Assembly: GCF_000758665.1 (NCBI RefSeq)
Contig: NZ_CP009285.1
Location: 3,038,001-3,102,000, forward strand
Length of the DNA stretch: 64,000 nt
Direction of reading: 5' to 3'
Source of the DNA: Paenibacillus borealis
GTDB lineage: Bacteria > Bacillota > Bacilli > Paenibacillales > Paenibacillaceae
The translations under genes and the position numbers were made by a program. Every line of letters begins with the position of its first letter. Positions within the stretch are counted from its first letter, which is position 1. The notes beneath the pieces are model-generated. The model saw only the letters and a list, made by a program, of their open reading frames with translations, did not search any database and was not told the DNA's origin. Of the stretch, positions 8,280 to 16,897 are shown in pieces.

Positions 8280-9725
8280 GTGAAAAATTCGCAGCATCTT
8301 AAAGCATATGTGCAGATGCATCCTGATAATAAGATGGCATGGTACTTGCTCGGTAAGGAATATTATAAGAACGGCCAGCAGGGAAAAGCCAATTACTGCT
8401 TCAACCAGGCCGGCGAAGTGTATGAGGCATTTGAACACAGCAAGGTGCCGGCAGAAATGCTGAAGGAATATGAGGATGGGCTGCTGCAATCGTCCCGGGA
8501 ACGCCAGGCAGGCAGGCTGAGAACGCGCCGTGTGCTGCTGGCCTTCATGCTGCTGCTGCTGTTGCTGATTCCGGCTGCAGTGGCTCCGGGACTCGGCCAG
8601 GAGCAGGAGAGCCCGGACGGACAGGCCGCGGAGGATACATCCGGTGCGCTGACTGAGCTGCTGGCGGCAGATGAAGACAAGACTCCGGCAGTTCAGCCGA
8701 TTTTGTCCTTCACAGCTGCCGGAGCAGATGCTGTTGCCGGCGGTCAGGGGCTGGCGGATATTCTGCAGAACGCACAGACGCCTTCTGCCACGGCAATGCT
8801 AAGCATGGAGCGGTCGGGTAAGTGGCTGCTATGGAAGAAGAAGCTTCCGCTGGCGGCTACGCTCGCCAAAAGCGAAGATGGCCGTGTGGTGTACCAGTCC
8901 TATAATCCGGCTGTATGCGACTGCCAGCCGCCGGATCCGGCGGAAATCAAGAAGCAGGCGGGTCAGTGGCAGGAGAAGCAGGAGGAGCTTGCTGTACTCT
9001 GGAGTGCCATGCGGGCGTACAAGACGGGCAAGGGGGCCCTCCCGGATTCGCTGCAGGAGCTGGTGAAGCCGTTCCCGGCCAACTGGCTGGGCGGAATAAC
9101 GCCGCTGATGAAGGAGGAGTTCGCTCCGCTCCGCGGGACAGCATCGGGACTTGCTGCAGTGCCAAGTCCTTCTCCGCAGCCTGCCGTAACACCGGCCGCC
9201 GGTTCAACGGGCCAGGATGAGACAAGCGGAGGCAGTCTTGAGACTGGCAGCGGAGCCGGCGGGGCGGAGACGCCCTTTTTTACAGCACCGCTCACGATTA
9301 TTGTAGATAAACAAAAACACCGGCTGGCAGTAACCAGCGGCAATATCATTCTGCGGAACTATGCAGTTGGACTTGGCGGTGACAACACGCCTGAAGGGAA
9401 TTTCGTCATCCGGGATAAAGTGGTCAATCCGAATGGACGTGATAACGGTGAATTCGGCAGCCGGGGCATGCAGCTCTCGGACAGCAATTATGCAATACAC
9501 GGCACGAATGAGCCGGATAGTATCGGCAAGGATGAATCACTGGGATGCATACGGATGAGCCGGAAGGATGTGGAGGAGCTGTTCGCGATGGTGCCGATGG
9601 GCACGAAGGTGCAGATTAGTAAAGGGGTTCTGCCTGAGGAGCTAGTCCTGCCGGAGGTTCGTTTCCCCTCGGATGCGCCTCCAAATCAGACCAACCCCCA
9701 TAAGGTCTACCATTGGTTGAATTAG
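8280..9725 (+). CDS. Membrane-anchored L,D-transpeptidase (YkuD domain) with TPR-like N-terminus
   Basis: This 481-residue protein starts at GTG after CGGAGG. Residues 1-70 are a TPR-like cytoplasmic segment (KAYVQMHPDNKMAWYLLGKEYY). A single membrane helix lies near residues 84-103. A Pro/Ser/Gly-rich linker precedes a YkuD catalytic domain at about 340-460. The active-site motif is HGTNEPDSIGKDESLGCIRM, with H407 and C423. Such enzymes form 3-3 cross-links or attach peptides in peptidoglycan outside the membrane. The joining of a cytoplasmic TPR to an external transpeptidase is unusual and suggests coupling to an intracellular partner. The stop codon overlaps the 3' end of a small gene on the other strand. 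Confidence 0.88.
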   Translation: MKNSQHLKAYVQMHPDNKMAWYLLGKEYYKNGQQGKANYCFNQAGEVYEAFEHSKVPAEMLKEYEDGLLQSSRERQAGRLRTRRVLLAFMLLLLLLIPAAVAPGLGQEQESPDGQAAEDTSGALTELLAADEDKTPAVQPILSFTAAGADAVAGGQGLADILQNAQTPSATAMLSMERSGKWLLWKKKLPLAATLAKSEDGRVVYQSYNPAVCDCQPPDPAEIKKQAGQWQEKQEELAVLWSAMRAYKTGKGALPDSLQELVKPFPANWLGGITPLMKEEFAPLRGTASGLAAVPSPSPQPAVTPAAGSTGQDETSGGSLETGSGAGGAETPFFTAPLTIIVDKQKHRLAVTSGNIILRNYAVGLGGDNTPEGNFVIRDKVVNPNGRDNGEFGSRGMQLSDSNYAIHGTNEPDSIGKDESLGCIRMSRKDVEELFAMVPMGTKVQISKGVLPEELVLPEVRFPSDAPPNQTNPHKVYHWLN

Positions 9726-9859
9726 TTCCCTGCTACGATAAACAAAACGACAATGAGAAGAACCAGCAGTACCAGACTTGCACTGATCCATAGGATTGCC
9801 TTGCGGTTGACTTCTTCTTTCTTCTGCTGCAGTGTAGGCGGTTTGCGTTTAGTTGACAT
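9722..9859 (-). CDS. Small single-pass membrane protein, 45 residues, uncharacterised
   Basis: The ATG at 9859 follows AAGGATG and opens 45 codons. Residues 1-20 are basic and polar (TKRKPP, QQKKEE), and residues 21-43 form one strongly hydrophobic helix rich in Leu, Val and Ile. Its last bases overlap the stop of the L,D-transpeptidase gene. The composition and short intracellular basic head resemble many small Bacillota membrane peptides. No function can be assigned. Confidence 0.7.
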   Translation of the reverse strand: MSTKRKPPTLQQKKEEVNRKAILWISASLVLLVLLIVVLFIVAGN

Positions 9860-9901
9860 ATCGCATCCTTCTTTCTCTCTTTATCTGTGATTCCCCTTAC
9901 A

Positions 9902-9918
9902 TTGTAATGCGTTTACAA
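9902..9918. promoter_or_regulatory. TTGTAA-N5-TTACAA inverted repeat in a divergent intergenic region
   Basis: A perfect 6-bp inverted repeat lies between the small membrane-protein gene (minus) and pyrD (plus). It may be an operator for either gene; the bound factor is unknown. Confidence 0.35.
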
Positions 9919-10066
9919 GAAAATTACTATACTCTGAAGAGCAGGCCGGAACAATCGCTGCGGCAAAAAACTTTTCTTTTCACCCGGAAACGGATAAAAT
10001 TAAGAAGAAACCTATAGATACGGGAGTCGTAGTGCGATTTGTGGTTCCCTTGAAGGAGCGAGAACG

Positions 10067-11161
10067 GTGCTGTATCGACATTTTGGCAAACCAATTTTCT
10101 TTAAAATGGACCCGGAGACGGCGCACCATCTCGTCATAGGCGGACTAAATAAAGCGAATTTAGTTCCGGGCGGAAGTGCGGCGATGCGCCTCATGTACGG
10201 TGTTCCTGAGACGGCTGACCTGGCAGTAGATCTGTTTGGCGTGCATTTCCCCACACCGGTAGGCTTAGCGGCGGGACTGGATAAGAATGCCGAAGCGGTT
10301 GGCGGCTTTTCTTCGATCGGCTTCGGATTTATGGAAGTGGGTACGGTAACCCCGGTGGGACAGCCGGGCAATGACAGCCCGCGGTTATTCCGCCTGTTGC
10401 CGGACAAGGCGCTTATCAACCGGATGGGCTTCAACAATGAAGGCGCAGCGGCAATGGCTGAGCGTCTGAAGGGGATGAAGAAGCGCAGGATTCCGGTTGC
10501 GGTCAATATCGGGCGCAACAAGGCCACCCCGAATGAATTAGCGCATGAGGATTACCGCCAGTGTATCCGTACGCTATATCCGTACGGTGATTTTTTTGTG
10601 GTCAATATCAGTTCGCCGAATACGCCGGATCTGCGGAGTCTCCAGCATGGCAGTGAGCTCTCGAATCTGCTTAGCCAGGTGAAGGAAGAGATGGGGCTGC
10701 AGCGGGAGAAGACCGGAGAAGCTAAAGGGCTGCTGGTGAAGATTGCTCCCGACGTCAGCGACGCAGAGCTGGAATATATGGTACATACAATCACAGAGGC
10801 TGGAATGGACGGCGTGATTGCCACCAATACGACACTCGTCCGTGACGGGCTGAAGAGTGATAAAGCCGGTGAAACGGGAGGACTCAGCGGCCAGCCGCTG
10901 CGTGACCGGTCTACAGAAATTATCCGTAGAATCTATAGCCAGACCGGCGGCAAGCTGCCGATTATCGGATCGGGCGGTATTTTTACAGCCCAGGATGCTT
11001 ATGACAAAATCCGGGCAGGCGCAAGCCTGGTCGAAATTTATACAGCACTCATCTATGAAGGGCCGGAGGTTAACCGCAAAGTGCATGCCGGATTACGGCA
11101 GCTGCTGCGGCGGGACGGTTTCCGTCAAATCCTAGAAGCGGTGGGCGCTGATCATCACTGA
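10067..11161 (+). CDS. pyrD: Dihydroorotate dehydrogenase (quinone), class 2
   Basis: This 364-residue FMN enzyme oxidises dihydroorotate to orotate in pyrimidine synthesis and passes electrons to the membrane quinone pool. The N-terminal segment (LYRHFGKPIFFKMDPETAHH) matches the membrane-associating extension of class 2 enzymes. The catalytic serine region NISSPNTPDLRSLQ and the FMN phosphate site GSGGIFTAQDAYDKI are clear. It starts at GTG 10067 with AAGGAG upstream. It is not clustered with other pyr genes. Use of class 2 instead of the PyrD-B/PyrK system of Bacillus fits Paenibacillus. Confidence 0.94.
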   Translation: MLYRHFGKPIFFKMDPETAHHLVIGGLNKANLVPGGSAAMRLMYGVPETADLAVDLFGVHFPTPVGLAAGLDKNAEAVGGFSSIGFGFMEVGTVTPVGQPGNDSPRLFRLLPDKALINRMGFNNEGAAAMAERLKGMKKRRIPVAVNIGRNKATPNELAHEDYRQCIRTLYPYGDFFVVNISSPNTPDLRSLQHGSELSNLLSQVKEEMGLQREKTGEAKGLLVKIAPDVSDAELEYMVHTITEAGMDGVIATNTTLVRDGLKSDKAGETGGLSGQPLRDRSTEIIRRIYSQTGGKLPIIGSGGIFTAQDAYDKIRAGASLVEIYTALIYEGPEVNRKVHAGLRQLLRRDGFRQILEAVGADHH

Positions 11162-11188
11162 AGGATGAATGGACAGGAGGACAAGGCG

Positions 11189-12001
11189 ATGGACGTCAGG
11201 GACTGGGGAACTTTTCTACTTCCATATGAACAGACTGTGGAGGAATTGAAAGTTAAATTTAAGACAATGCGCTCGGAACTCAAGAAAAGAGAAGAATATA
11301 CACCGATTGAGTTCGTAACCGGACGTGTAAAACGGCTGTCGAGCATACTCGAAAAGGCCAAACGGTTAAATGTGAAGATGGAGGATCTGGAAACGGGCAT
11401 TGAGGATATCGCCGGCATTCGCATTATGTGCCAATTCGTCGAGGATATCCGCAGAGTGGCGGAATACATCCGCGCCCGCAAGGACCTTGAAGTGTTATAT
11501 GAGAAGGATTACATCACCAACTACAAGGAAAGCGGATACCGCAGCTTCCATATGATCATAAGATACCCGGTACAGACTGCACTTGGACAAAAGATTGTAC
11601 TGGCCGAAATCCAGATCCGCACGCTGGCGATGAATTTCTGGGCAACCATTGAGCATTCGCTGAATTATAAATACCGCGAGAGCCTGCCGGATGAAATGCG
11701 CGTCCGACTGAAGACGGCAGCTGAAGCCGCATCGATTCTGGATAGTGAGATGTCAAGTATCCGTGAAGAAATTCTGGAAGCCCAGAAGACATTTGAAGAG
11801 AACTCTAATACAACGACTCAACTGCTGAAAGCGATCCATCAGCTGTATTTCTATCACCTTGTGAATGAAGCGATTGAGAGCCAGGAGCGGTTCAATGCCA
11901 TCTGGCAGGCACAGGATATGGATGCAATGCGGGAACTTCTGGATCATGTGCGGGCGCTGCTCTCGAATGCCAAGAAGGGCAGCGAGCCGGATGGCCTATG
12001 A
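11189..12001 (+). CDS. relQ: Small alarmone synthetase, RelA/SpoT domain (RelQ/YjbM-like)
   Basis: This 270-residue protein has only a (p)ppGpp synthetase domain. Hallmarks are the ITGRVKR-like basic segment (FVTGRVKRLSSIL), EDIAGIRIMCQFVEDI, the YKESGYRSFHMIIRYPV loop and EIQIRTLAMNFWATIEHSLNYK. No HD hydrolase, TGS or ACT domain is present. It transfers pyrophosphate from ATP to GDP or GTP in the cytoplasm during envelope or nutrient stress. The ATG at 11189 follows AGGAGG with good spacing; an in-frame ATG at 11165 is less supported. The acidic, glutamate-rich C-terminal part resembles the oligomerising helices of RelQ. It overlaps the DUF309 gene by 11 bases. Confidence 0.9.
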   Translation: MDVRDWGTFLLPYEQTVEELKVKFKTMRSELKKREEYTPIEFVTGRVKRLSSILEKAKRLNVKMEDLETGIEDIAGIRIMCQFVEDIRRVAEYIRARKDLEVLYEKDYITNYKESGYRSFHMIIRYPVQTALGQKIVLAEIQIRTLAMNFWATIEHSLNYKYRESLPDEMRVRLKTAAEAASILDSEMSSIREEILEAQKTFEENSNTTTQLLKAIHQLYFYHLVNEAIESQERFNAIWQAQDMDAMRELLDHVRALLSNAKKGSEPDGL

Positions 12002-12455
12002 GCCGTTGTATCTGGCATACCTGATCTACTTCAACAGGGACAGGGATTATTTCGAATGCCATGAAGTGCTTGAGGAGCTATGGCTGGAACAGCAGCGTGA
12101 CCCGCTCTACAAAGCTTTGCTGCAGGTGGCAGTCGGGCTGTATCATTTCCGGAACGCCAACGTGCGCGGCGGACTGATCATGATGAAACACTCCTATGAG
12201 GTACTAAGCGGATATCCGGCGGTAACGCTGGGTATTGATCTGGAGAAGCTGGTTCGTGAGGTGGGAGAGTATGCCGCCCGGCTTGAAACTTATGAAGAGC
12301 AGCCGTTCCCCTACTATGATCTGACGATCACTATCGTTGACCCCAGGCTGGAGGAAGAGGCGGAGATTGCTGCAGGTTCCATTCAGCCGCATATTCCCCA
12401 GCGCCGCGGTCCGCAGCGGCCGGACAGACCCAGGAACAGAGCAGAAAGACCATAG
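11991..12455 (+). CDS. DUF309 family protein
   Basis: This 154-residue protein carries the DUF309 core: YFNRDRDYFECHEVLEELW, then LYKALLQVAVGLYHFRNANVRGG. This is a helical family with conserved His/Glu residues and no established function. The gene overlaps relQ by 11 bases, so they are translationally coupled. The C-terminal 30 residues are Pro/Arg-rich and likely disordered. The start ATG at 11991 gives the family-typical N-terminus. Confidence 0.82.
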   Translation: MAYEPLYLAYLIYFNRDRDYFECHEVLEELWLEQQRDPLYKALLQVAVGLYHFRNANVRGGLIMMKHSYEVLSGYPAVTLGIDLEKLVREVGEYAARLETYEEQPFPYYDLTITIVDPRLEEEAEIAAGSIQPHIPQRRGPQRPDRPRNRAERP

Positions 12456-12518
12456 CAAGGCAACATTAGGAGCACCCGCAGGGGTGTTCCTTGATTATTT
12501 GAGCAGGAGGACGGCATC

Positions 12519-14069
12519 ATGGCGGCACAACTGCCCGGGCTTTTCATGGAGCGCATGAAAGAATTGCTGGGACCCGAATACGAACTATTTGTAGATACAT
12601 ATAAGCAGTCACCCTACGGGGGAATCCGCGCCAATACGCTGAAAATTACAGTGGACGAGCTACGCGGGCGGTCCCCCTTCGGGCTAGAGCCTATTCCCTG
12701 GTGTCCCACCGGATTCTATACCGGAGAGGGTGCCAGACCCGGTAAACATCCGTATTATCATGCCGGGTTATACTATATCCAGGAGCCGAGTGCCATGGCC
12801 CCGGTCGAACTGCTTGGCGTTCAGCCGGGTGACCGGGTACTGGATCTATGCGCTGCACCGGGCGGCAAGTCCACACAGATTGCTGCCAAGCTGCAGGGCG
12901 AAGGCCTGCTGGTCACTAACGACCTGCATCCGGAACGGACGAAGGCACTCGCCAAGAATCTGGAGCTGTACGGGGTTCGTAATGGAATTGTACTGAACGA
13001 GAGTCCGGAGCGGATCGCTGCGGCATTCCCCGGCTTCTTCGACCGTATTCTGATCGATGCGCCGTGTTCGGGTGAAGGCATGTTCCGCAAGGACGAGGAT
13101 ATGGTTAAGCAGTGGGAACCGGAAACTCCGGCCAAATATGCCGGCATGCAGCGGGAGATCCTTGCGGCGGCAGCAGCGGCGCTGAAGCCGGGCGGAACGG
13201 TCGTGTACTCGACATGCACCTTCGCCTTGGAAGAGAACGAAGAGATGATTGAAGAATTCTTATCCGGTCATCCGCAGTTCTCACTGGTACCGGTGGGCGG
13301 CAGCGGTCCTTTTGCTGCCGGATTAGGCCCATTGCCGGGTGCTGCGCGGCTGTGGCCGCACAAGGTCAAGGGCGAAGGCCATTTCATGGCTGTGCTGCAG
13401 CATGACGGAAGTGAAAGCCTTGACTCGGATGGAGAAGCAGCTGCAGAGGCTAAGGCAGATCTCCAAGAGGCAGCTTTGACTATTTCTTCGCGTAACCGGG
13501 ATGCCAGGTCTGCTTCTCCTGCCAAAGCTTCAGCCGGCAGAGCAGAGAGCGGGCGTGGTGGCAAAGGCGGACGCGGATCCGGCAAAGCCGGAGCTTCTGC
13601 CGGACGGCAGGCTCAGGGAACCGGTGAAGAGGTTTCGCTTGCGGTGTATGCTGATTTCATTCAGGAGCTGCTAGGGACAATGCCCGCCGGATATCCGATA
13701 TGGTTCGGAGATCACTTGTATATCTCGCCGCTGCCGCGTGAAGCGCTGGACGGACTGAAGACGATCCGGCCCGGCTGGTATGTCGGCCATATGAAGAGCG
13801 GCCGGTTTATCCCCGGCCATCCACTCGCTACAGCCCTGCGTCCTGCGGAAAGCAGCCGCAGTGTATCGCTGTCCACTGAAAGCGGCGAAGCCGTCTCCTA
13901 CCTGAAGGGGGAGACCTTGTCGATTCCCGAGGAGCGATTGTCCATTAAGGCCGGACATGCCTCCAAGGGGTATACGCTCGTCTGCATCGACGGCTTCAGC
14001 GCTGGCTGGGGTAAATGGCAGGATGGTATGCTGAAGAACGAATATCCCGCAGGCTGGAGGTGGACATAG
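12519..14069 (+). CDS. rsmF: rRNA cytosine-5 methyltransferase, NOL1/NOP2/Sun family (RsmF-like), copy 1
   Basis: This 516-residue AdoMet-dependent enzyme has the motif I region VLDLCAAPGGKSTQ, the motif IV cysteine in DAPCSGEGMFRK and the catalytic cysteine in STCTF. A C-terminal RsmF-specific region ends near residue 516. Residues about 295-370 form an insert of low complexity rich in Ala, Gly, Ser, Arg and Lys that is missing in the paralogue at 16898-18304. It likely methylates a cytosine in 16S rRNA. AGGAGG lies 10 bases before the ATG. Three bases separate its stop from the RsuA-like gene, so the two form an rRNA-modification operon. Confidence 0.9.
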   Translation: MAAQLPGLFMERMKELLGPEYELFVDTYKQSPYGGIRANTLKITVDELRGRSPFGLEPIPWCPTGFYTGEGARPGKHPYYHAGLYYIQEPSAMAPVELLGVQPGDRVLDLCAAPGGKSTQIAAKLQGEGLLVTNDLHPERTKALAKNLELYGVRNGIVLNESPERIAAAFPGFFDRILIDAPCSGEGMFRKDEDMVKQWEPETPAKYAGMQREILAAAAAALKPGGTVVYSTCTFALEENEEMIEEFLSGHPQFSLVPVGGSGPFAAGLGPLPGAARLWPHKVKGEGHFMAVLQHDGSESLDSDGEAAAEAKADLQEAALTISSRNRDARSASPAKASAGRAESGRGGKGGRGSGKAGASAGRQAQGTGEEVSLAVYADFIQELLGTMPAGYPIWFGDHLYISPLPREALDGLKTIRPGWYVGHMKSGRFIPGHPLATALRPAESSRSVSLSTESGEAVSYLKGETLSIPEERLSIKAGHASKGYTLVCIDGFSAGWGKWQDGMLKNEYPAGWRWT

Positions 14070-14072
14070 AGT

Positions 14073-14837
14073 ATGAGTGGAGCTGGAAATACAAATAAGA
14101 AGCAGCGGATCGATAAAATATTATCCCACATGGGCATTGGCTCACGCAGCGATATCCGCAAGCAGGCCAAGCAGGGGCTGATTACGGTGAACGGTGCTGT
14201 CGTCAAAGACAGCGGGTTCCATGTAGACTCGGCGCAGGACGTAATCGAAGTTGGCGGTGAGCCGGTTCTCTACCGGGAGTTCATCTATCTGATGATGAAT
14301 AAACCGCCGGGCGTCCTGTCCGCAACTGAGGATAAACGCGACCGGACGGTACTGGATCTGCTTAAAGCGGAGCAGGCGCTGTTCGAGCCGTTCCCGGTGG
14401 GACGGCTGGATAAGGACACGGTAGGCCTCTTGCTGCTTACGAACGACGGCAAGCTGGCTCATGAGCTGCTGTCCCCGCGCAAGCATGTACCCAAAACCTA
14501 CGAGGCAACGGTCGAAGGTGAGGTCGATGCGGCGGACGTGGCCGCTTTTGCAGCAGGAGTGGAGCTGGAGGATGGGTATGTGACGCTGCCGGCAAGCTTA
14601 AGGATTCTGAGCAGAGAAAGAGGCAGCCGGGTGCTGTCATATATCTCCCTCACGATCACGGAAGGCAAATTCCATCAGGTGAAGCGGATGTTCGTGGCGG
14701 TGGGGAAGAAGGTCGTCTTCCTGAAGCGCGTATCAATGGGTGATTTGAAGCTGGACGAGAGCCTGCCGCAGGGAGCCTGCCGGGAGCTGACAGCTGAAGA
14801 GCTGGAGCTGCTGCGCCGGGGCGGGGCGGAGGAATAA
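14073..14837 (+). CDS. Pseudouridine synthase, RsuA/RluB family
   Basis: This 254-residue protein begins with an S4 RNA-binding domain (RIDKILSHMGIGSRSDIRKQ). The RsuA/RluB catalytic domain follows: the aspartate sits in FPVGRLDKDTVGLLLLTNDG, with HKLLSPRKHVPKTYE-type residues after it. It isomerises a uridine in rRNA, probably 16S U516 by analogy with RsuA. The RluB possibility remains open. The gene is tightly coupled to the RsmF-like gene upstream. No terminator is visible directly downstream. Confidence 0.9.
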   Translation: MSGAGNTNKKQRIDKILSHMGIGSRSDIRKQAKQGLITVNGAVVKDSGFHVDSAQDVIEVGGEPVLYREFIYLMMNKPPGVLSATEDKRDRTVLDLLKAEQALFEPFPVGRLDKDTVGLLLLTNDGKLAHELLSPRKHVPKTYEATVEGEVDAADVAAFAAGVELEDGYVTLPASLRILSRERGSRVLSYISLTITEGKFHQVKRMFVAVGKKVVFLKRVSMGDLKLDESLPQGACRELTAEELELLRRGGAEE

Positions 14838-15420
14838 GCTAGCGGAGAAAGAAGCTGATGGAGCAGCATATCCAGCAAATGCAGAGTGGACTGGCTGTTG
14901 TTGGATTCTAAGTGGTGAAACCTATGAAAATTCAGAGATAGTTGTATTATGTACAATTAAAAACAGCGAAAAGGGATGCCTGCATCAAATAACTGTAGTT
15001 CGTACAACTAAATCTGTCTGAATAGCTGAGAGCGCATCTGCATAGGGCAGTTTAATTGTACGAAATACAACTAAACGGATAATTGGCTTTTAATCAGATG
15101 ATTTAGTTGTACAAAGTGCACTTAAGCAAAATGCATATACCGTAATCGGGTCACTGTAAACCCTCAGCAAGCGATTTACCAAAGTGATTGTCACTGGTTT
15201 AAAACTGATGTTAGATTAGTGTGGAGATCAGGATGGCAGTTTATCATCAAGTCTGGGTCTTCGTATGCAGGCATTCTGCCATCCACCGGTTTTGGGCAGC
15301 TGCGCGGGTATTGGATTTACAAAATCTTTGATAGAAATGTAATCTCAGTTGATGGGGTTGAGGTAAGCTTTTGATATAGAGTGTGTTGTAGATTATATAG
15401 AGAGATAAGGATGGTGGAGT
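14838..15420. other. 583-base gap between rsuA-like and HAD genes
   Basis: No convincing gene is seen. The gap holds the GTTGTAC palindrome array (14939-15127). A 9-bp inverted repeat follows, GGATGGCAG at 15231-15239 and CTGCCATCC at 15276-15284. Confidence 0.6.
14939..15127. repeat. Array of four GTTGTAC/GTACAAC palindromes, 50-60 bp apart (copy A)
   Basis: Four imperfect palindromes built on TTTAGTTGTAC and GTACAACTAAA are centred near 14948, 15004, 15064 and 15114. The sequence between them is not conserved. The same motif occurs in arrays at 28714-28892 and 55316-55496. Confidence 0.75.
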
Positions 15421-16221
15421 ATGAAATACAAGCTGATAGCACTTGATGTGGACGGAACGCTGCTGGATGATGATCATCACTTGAGTGACGAGAATAAAGA
15501 GGCCATTGCCGAGGTTACCCGCCAGGGCGGCCAGATCGTATTGTGCACTGGACGAAGCCCGCAGAATTCGATTCCATTCATGGAAGAGATGGGCTTGTCC
15601 GGGTATGTGCTTGGCCATAATGGAGCGGCAACCGTTAGAGTGAAGGACCGCAAGGTACTGCATCAATACGGAATGGACGCCCGGGGGCTTGACCCCTATA
15701 TAGCGTATTGCCGTGAACGTGATATCCATTTTGACGTCAACACCGCATTTGATATGTATGTCGACAACGTGGAGAATCTGACCCAGGAAGCCAATTTCAT
15801 GTATGAGCATTTCCGGATTATGCCTGCATCGCTGCCGGCCTGGGAGGATTTCCGCGAACCGATTGTGAAATTTACCGTGTTCACGCAGCCGGACATTCTG
15901 GATGAAGCGCAGCGGGAATGGGCTACCTGGGGAGAGCAGTACAATATTCTGCGCAGCGGAGAATTCTTCGTGGACTTTATGCACCCGGAAGCCTCCAAAG
16001 GCAATGCCCTGAAGAATCTGGCCGCAGAGCTGGGCATCCCTCAGGAGCAGGTCCTGTCGATCGGCAATTATTATAATGATATCTCAATGCTGACATACGC
16101 CGGCCTGGGTGTTGCGATGGATAATTCTCCGGTTGAGGTCAAAGCGGCAGCGAATGCTGTCACCGGAACTAATAATGAGAATGGTGTGCGCGATGCGCTG
16201 GTGAAGTATTGCCTGTCTTAA
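15421..16221 (+). CDS. HAD-superfamily phosphatase, Cof type (IIB)
   Basis: This 266-residue protein has the HAD nucleophile motif LDVDGTLLDDD at residues 8-18. Motif II is CTGRSP, the lysine is near HPEASKGNALKNL, and motif IV is IGNYYNDISML. The alpha/beta cap between motifs marks the Cof/YkrA subgroup. Members dephosphorylate sugar phosphates, FMN precursors or pyridoxal phosphate; the substrate cannot be read from the sequence. The ATG follows GGTGGAGT. The gene stands alone between two repeat-rich gaps. Confidence 0.88.
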   Translation: MKYKLIALDVDGTLLDDDHHLSDENKEAIAEVTRQGGQIVLCTGRSPQNSIPFMEEMGLSGYVLGHNGAATVRVKDRKVLHQYGMDARGLDPYIAYCRERDIHFDVNTAFDMYVDNVENLTQEANFMYEHFRIMPASLPAWEDFREPIVKFTVFTQPDILDEAQREWATWGEQYNILRSGEFFVDFMHPEASKGNALKNLAAELGIPQEQVLSIGNYYNDISMLTYAGLGVAMDNSPVEVKAAANAVTGTNNENGVRDALVKYCLS

Positions 16222-16249
16222 TGTGGCTCTAACTAGAGTCTGACAGACA

Positions 16250-16462
16250 AAGTGGATTTTTAGGAGATTAGGTGGAAAATCGTCATCTAATGATGTGGAA
16301 ATCACCGGACGCGGGGCAGCAGTTGGGAAAAAGACGCTTAATTCCACTCCCTCTGGAGAATATCGGGATTATGTGCGGAATTGGTTGACGAAAATCCACT
16401 TAATATTAGCAACGCAGCAGAAATGTTATGATTAAATGTTGAAAATCCATCTATTTCCACCA
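16250..16462. repeat. Inverted array of GTGGATTTT / GTGGAAAATC motifs
   Basis: Motifs in plus orientation lie at 16252, 16272 and 16295 (GTGGATTTT, GTGGAAAATC, GTGGAAATC). Motifs in the reverse orientation lie near 16341 (ATTCCAC), 16390 (AAAATCCAC) and 16441-16460 (AAAATCC..TTTCCAC). The set is roughly symmetric about 16355, so the strand could fold back on itself. No gene is seen elsewhere in the 16222-16689 gap. Confidence 0.6.
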
Positions 16463-16611
16463 CAGCCCGGGTTGATTCACAGAATTTAGGATCAATGAAG
16501 CTTGCAGAAGATAAAGACTTACATTAAGCATGGTTCAGTGCCTTGGCGGCCTCTGGGCCATGCTTTTATTGTGGTCTCGTTCAAATAAAAATGAAAAAGC
16601 GCAAAAAAAAC

Positions 16612-16658
16612 CCAAAAAAGCAGCCTTTCCGCTCCTGAAAAGGAACGGCGGGCTGCTT
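16612..16658 (-). terminator. Rho-independent terminator for the YjcZ-like gene
   Basis: On the minus strand AGCAGCC (16657-16651) pairs with GGCTGCT (16625-16619), with further inner pairing. A run of Ts and a second T-run follow. It lies 33 bases after the stop of the small gene. Confidence 0.75.
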
Positions 16659-16689
16659 GATGTCTATACGCTATGCTGTTTCAGCGGAA

Positions 16690-16782
16690 TTAGACAAACA
16701 ACGAACGGGAAATGATTACGAGCAATATGAAGAGCACCAAAATCGCACCGGTCGATGTGAACCCTGGAACTACTGCACCCAT
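16690..16782 (-). CDS. YjcZ-like small sporulation membrane peptide (30 residues)
   Basis: Thirty codons start at ATG 16782 after GGGAGGAATCAG. The peptide has a short Gly/Val/Pro/Thr head and a single hydrophobic helix (GAILVLFILLVIIS), ending with RSLFV. Length, head and helix match the YjcZ/YosA family of tiny Bacillota proteins found in spores or the spore envelope. The family is too short for firm homology by eye. Its own ribosome binding site and terminator support it as a real gene. Confidence 0.72.
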   Translation of the reverse strand: MGAVVPGFTSTGAILVLFILLVIISRSLFV

Positions 16783-16897
16783 GTCTGATTCCTCCCTTGA
16801 CTCATGTCTGTTCCCATTGCCGCGGGTCTTGCTCAGCGGGCTTCCATGGGATAATGACATCATATGCATTAGGAGGCTTCCTGAACTGGTCAGCAGC

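Noticed and set aside
15247..15984. Minus-strand open frame extending from the HAD gene into the upstream gap
   Set aside because: It overlaps the HAD gene almost entirely, its composition is unlike a protein, and no start signal is present.
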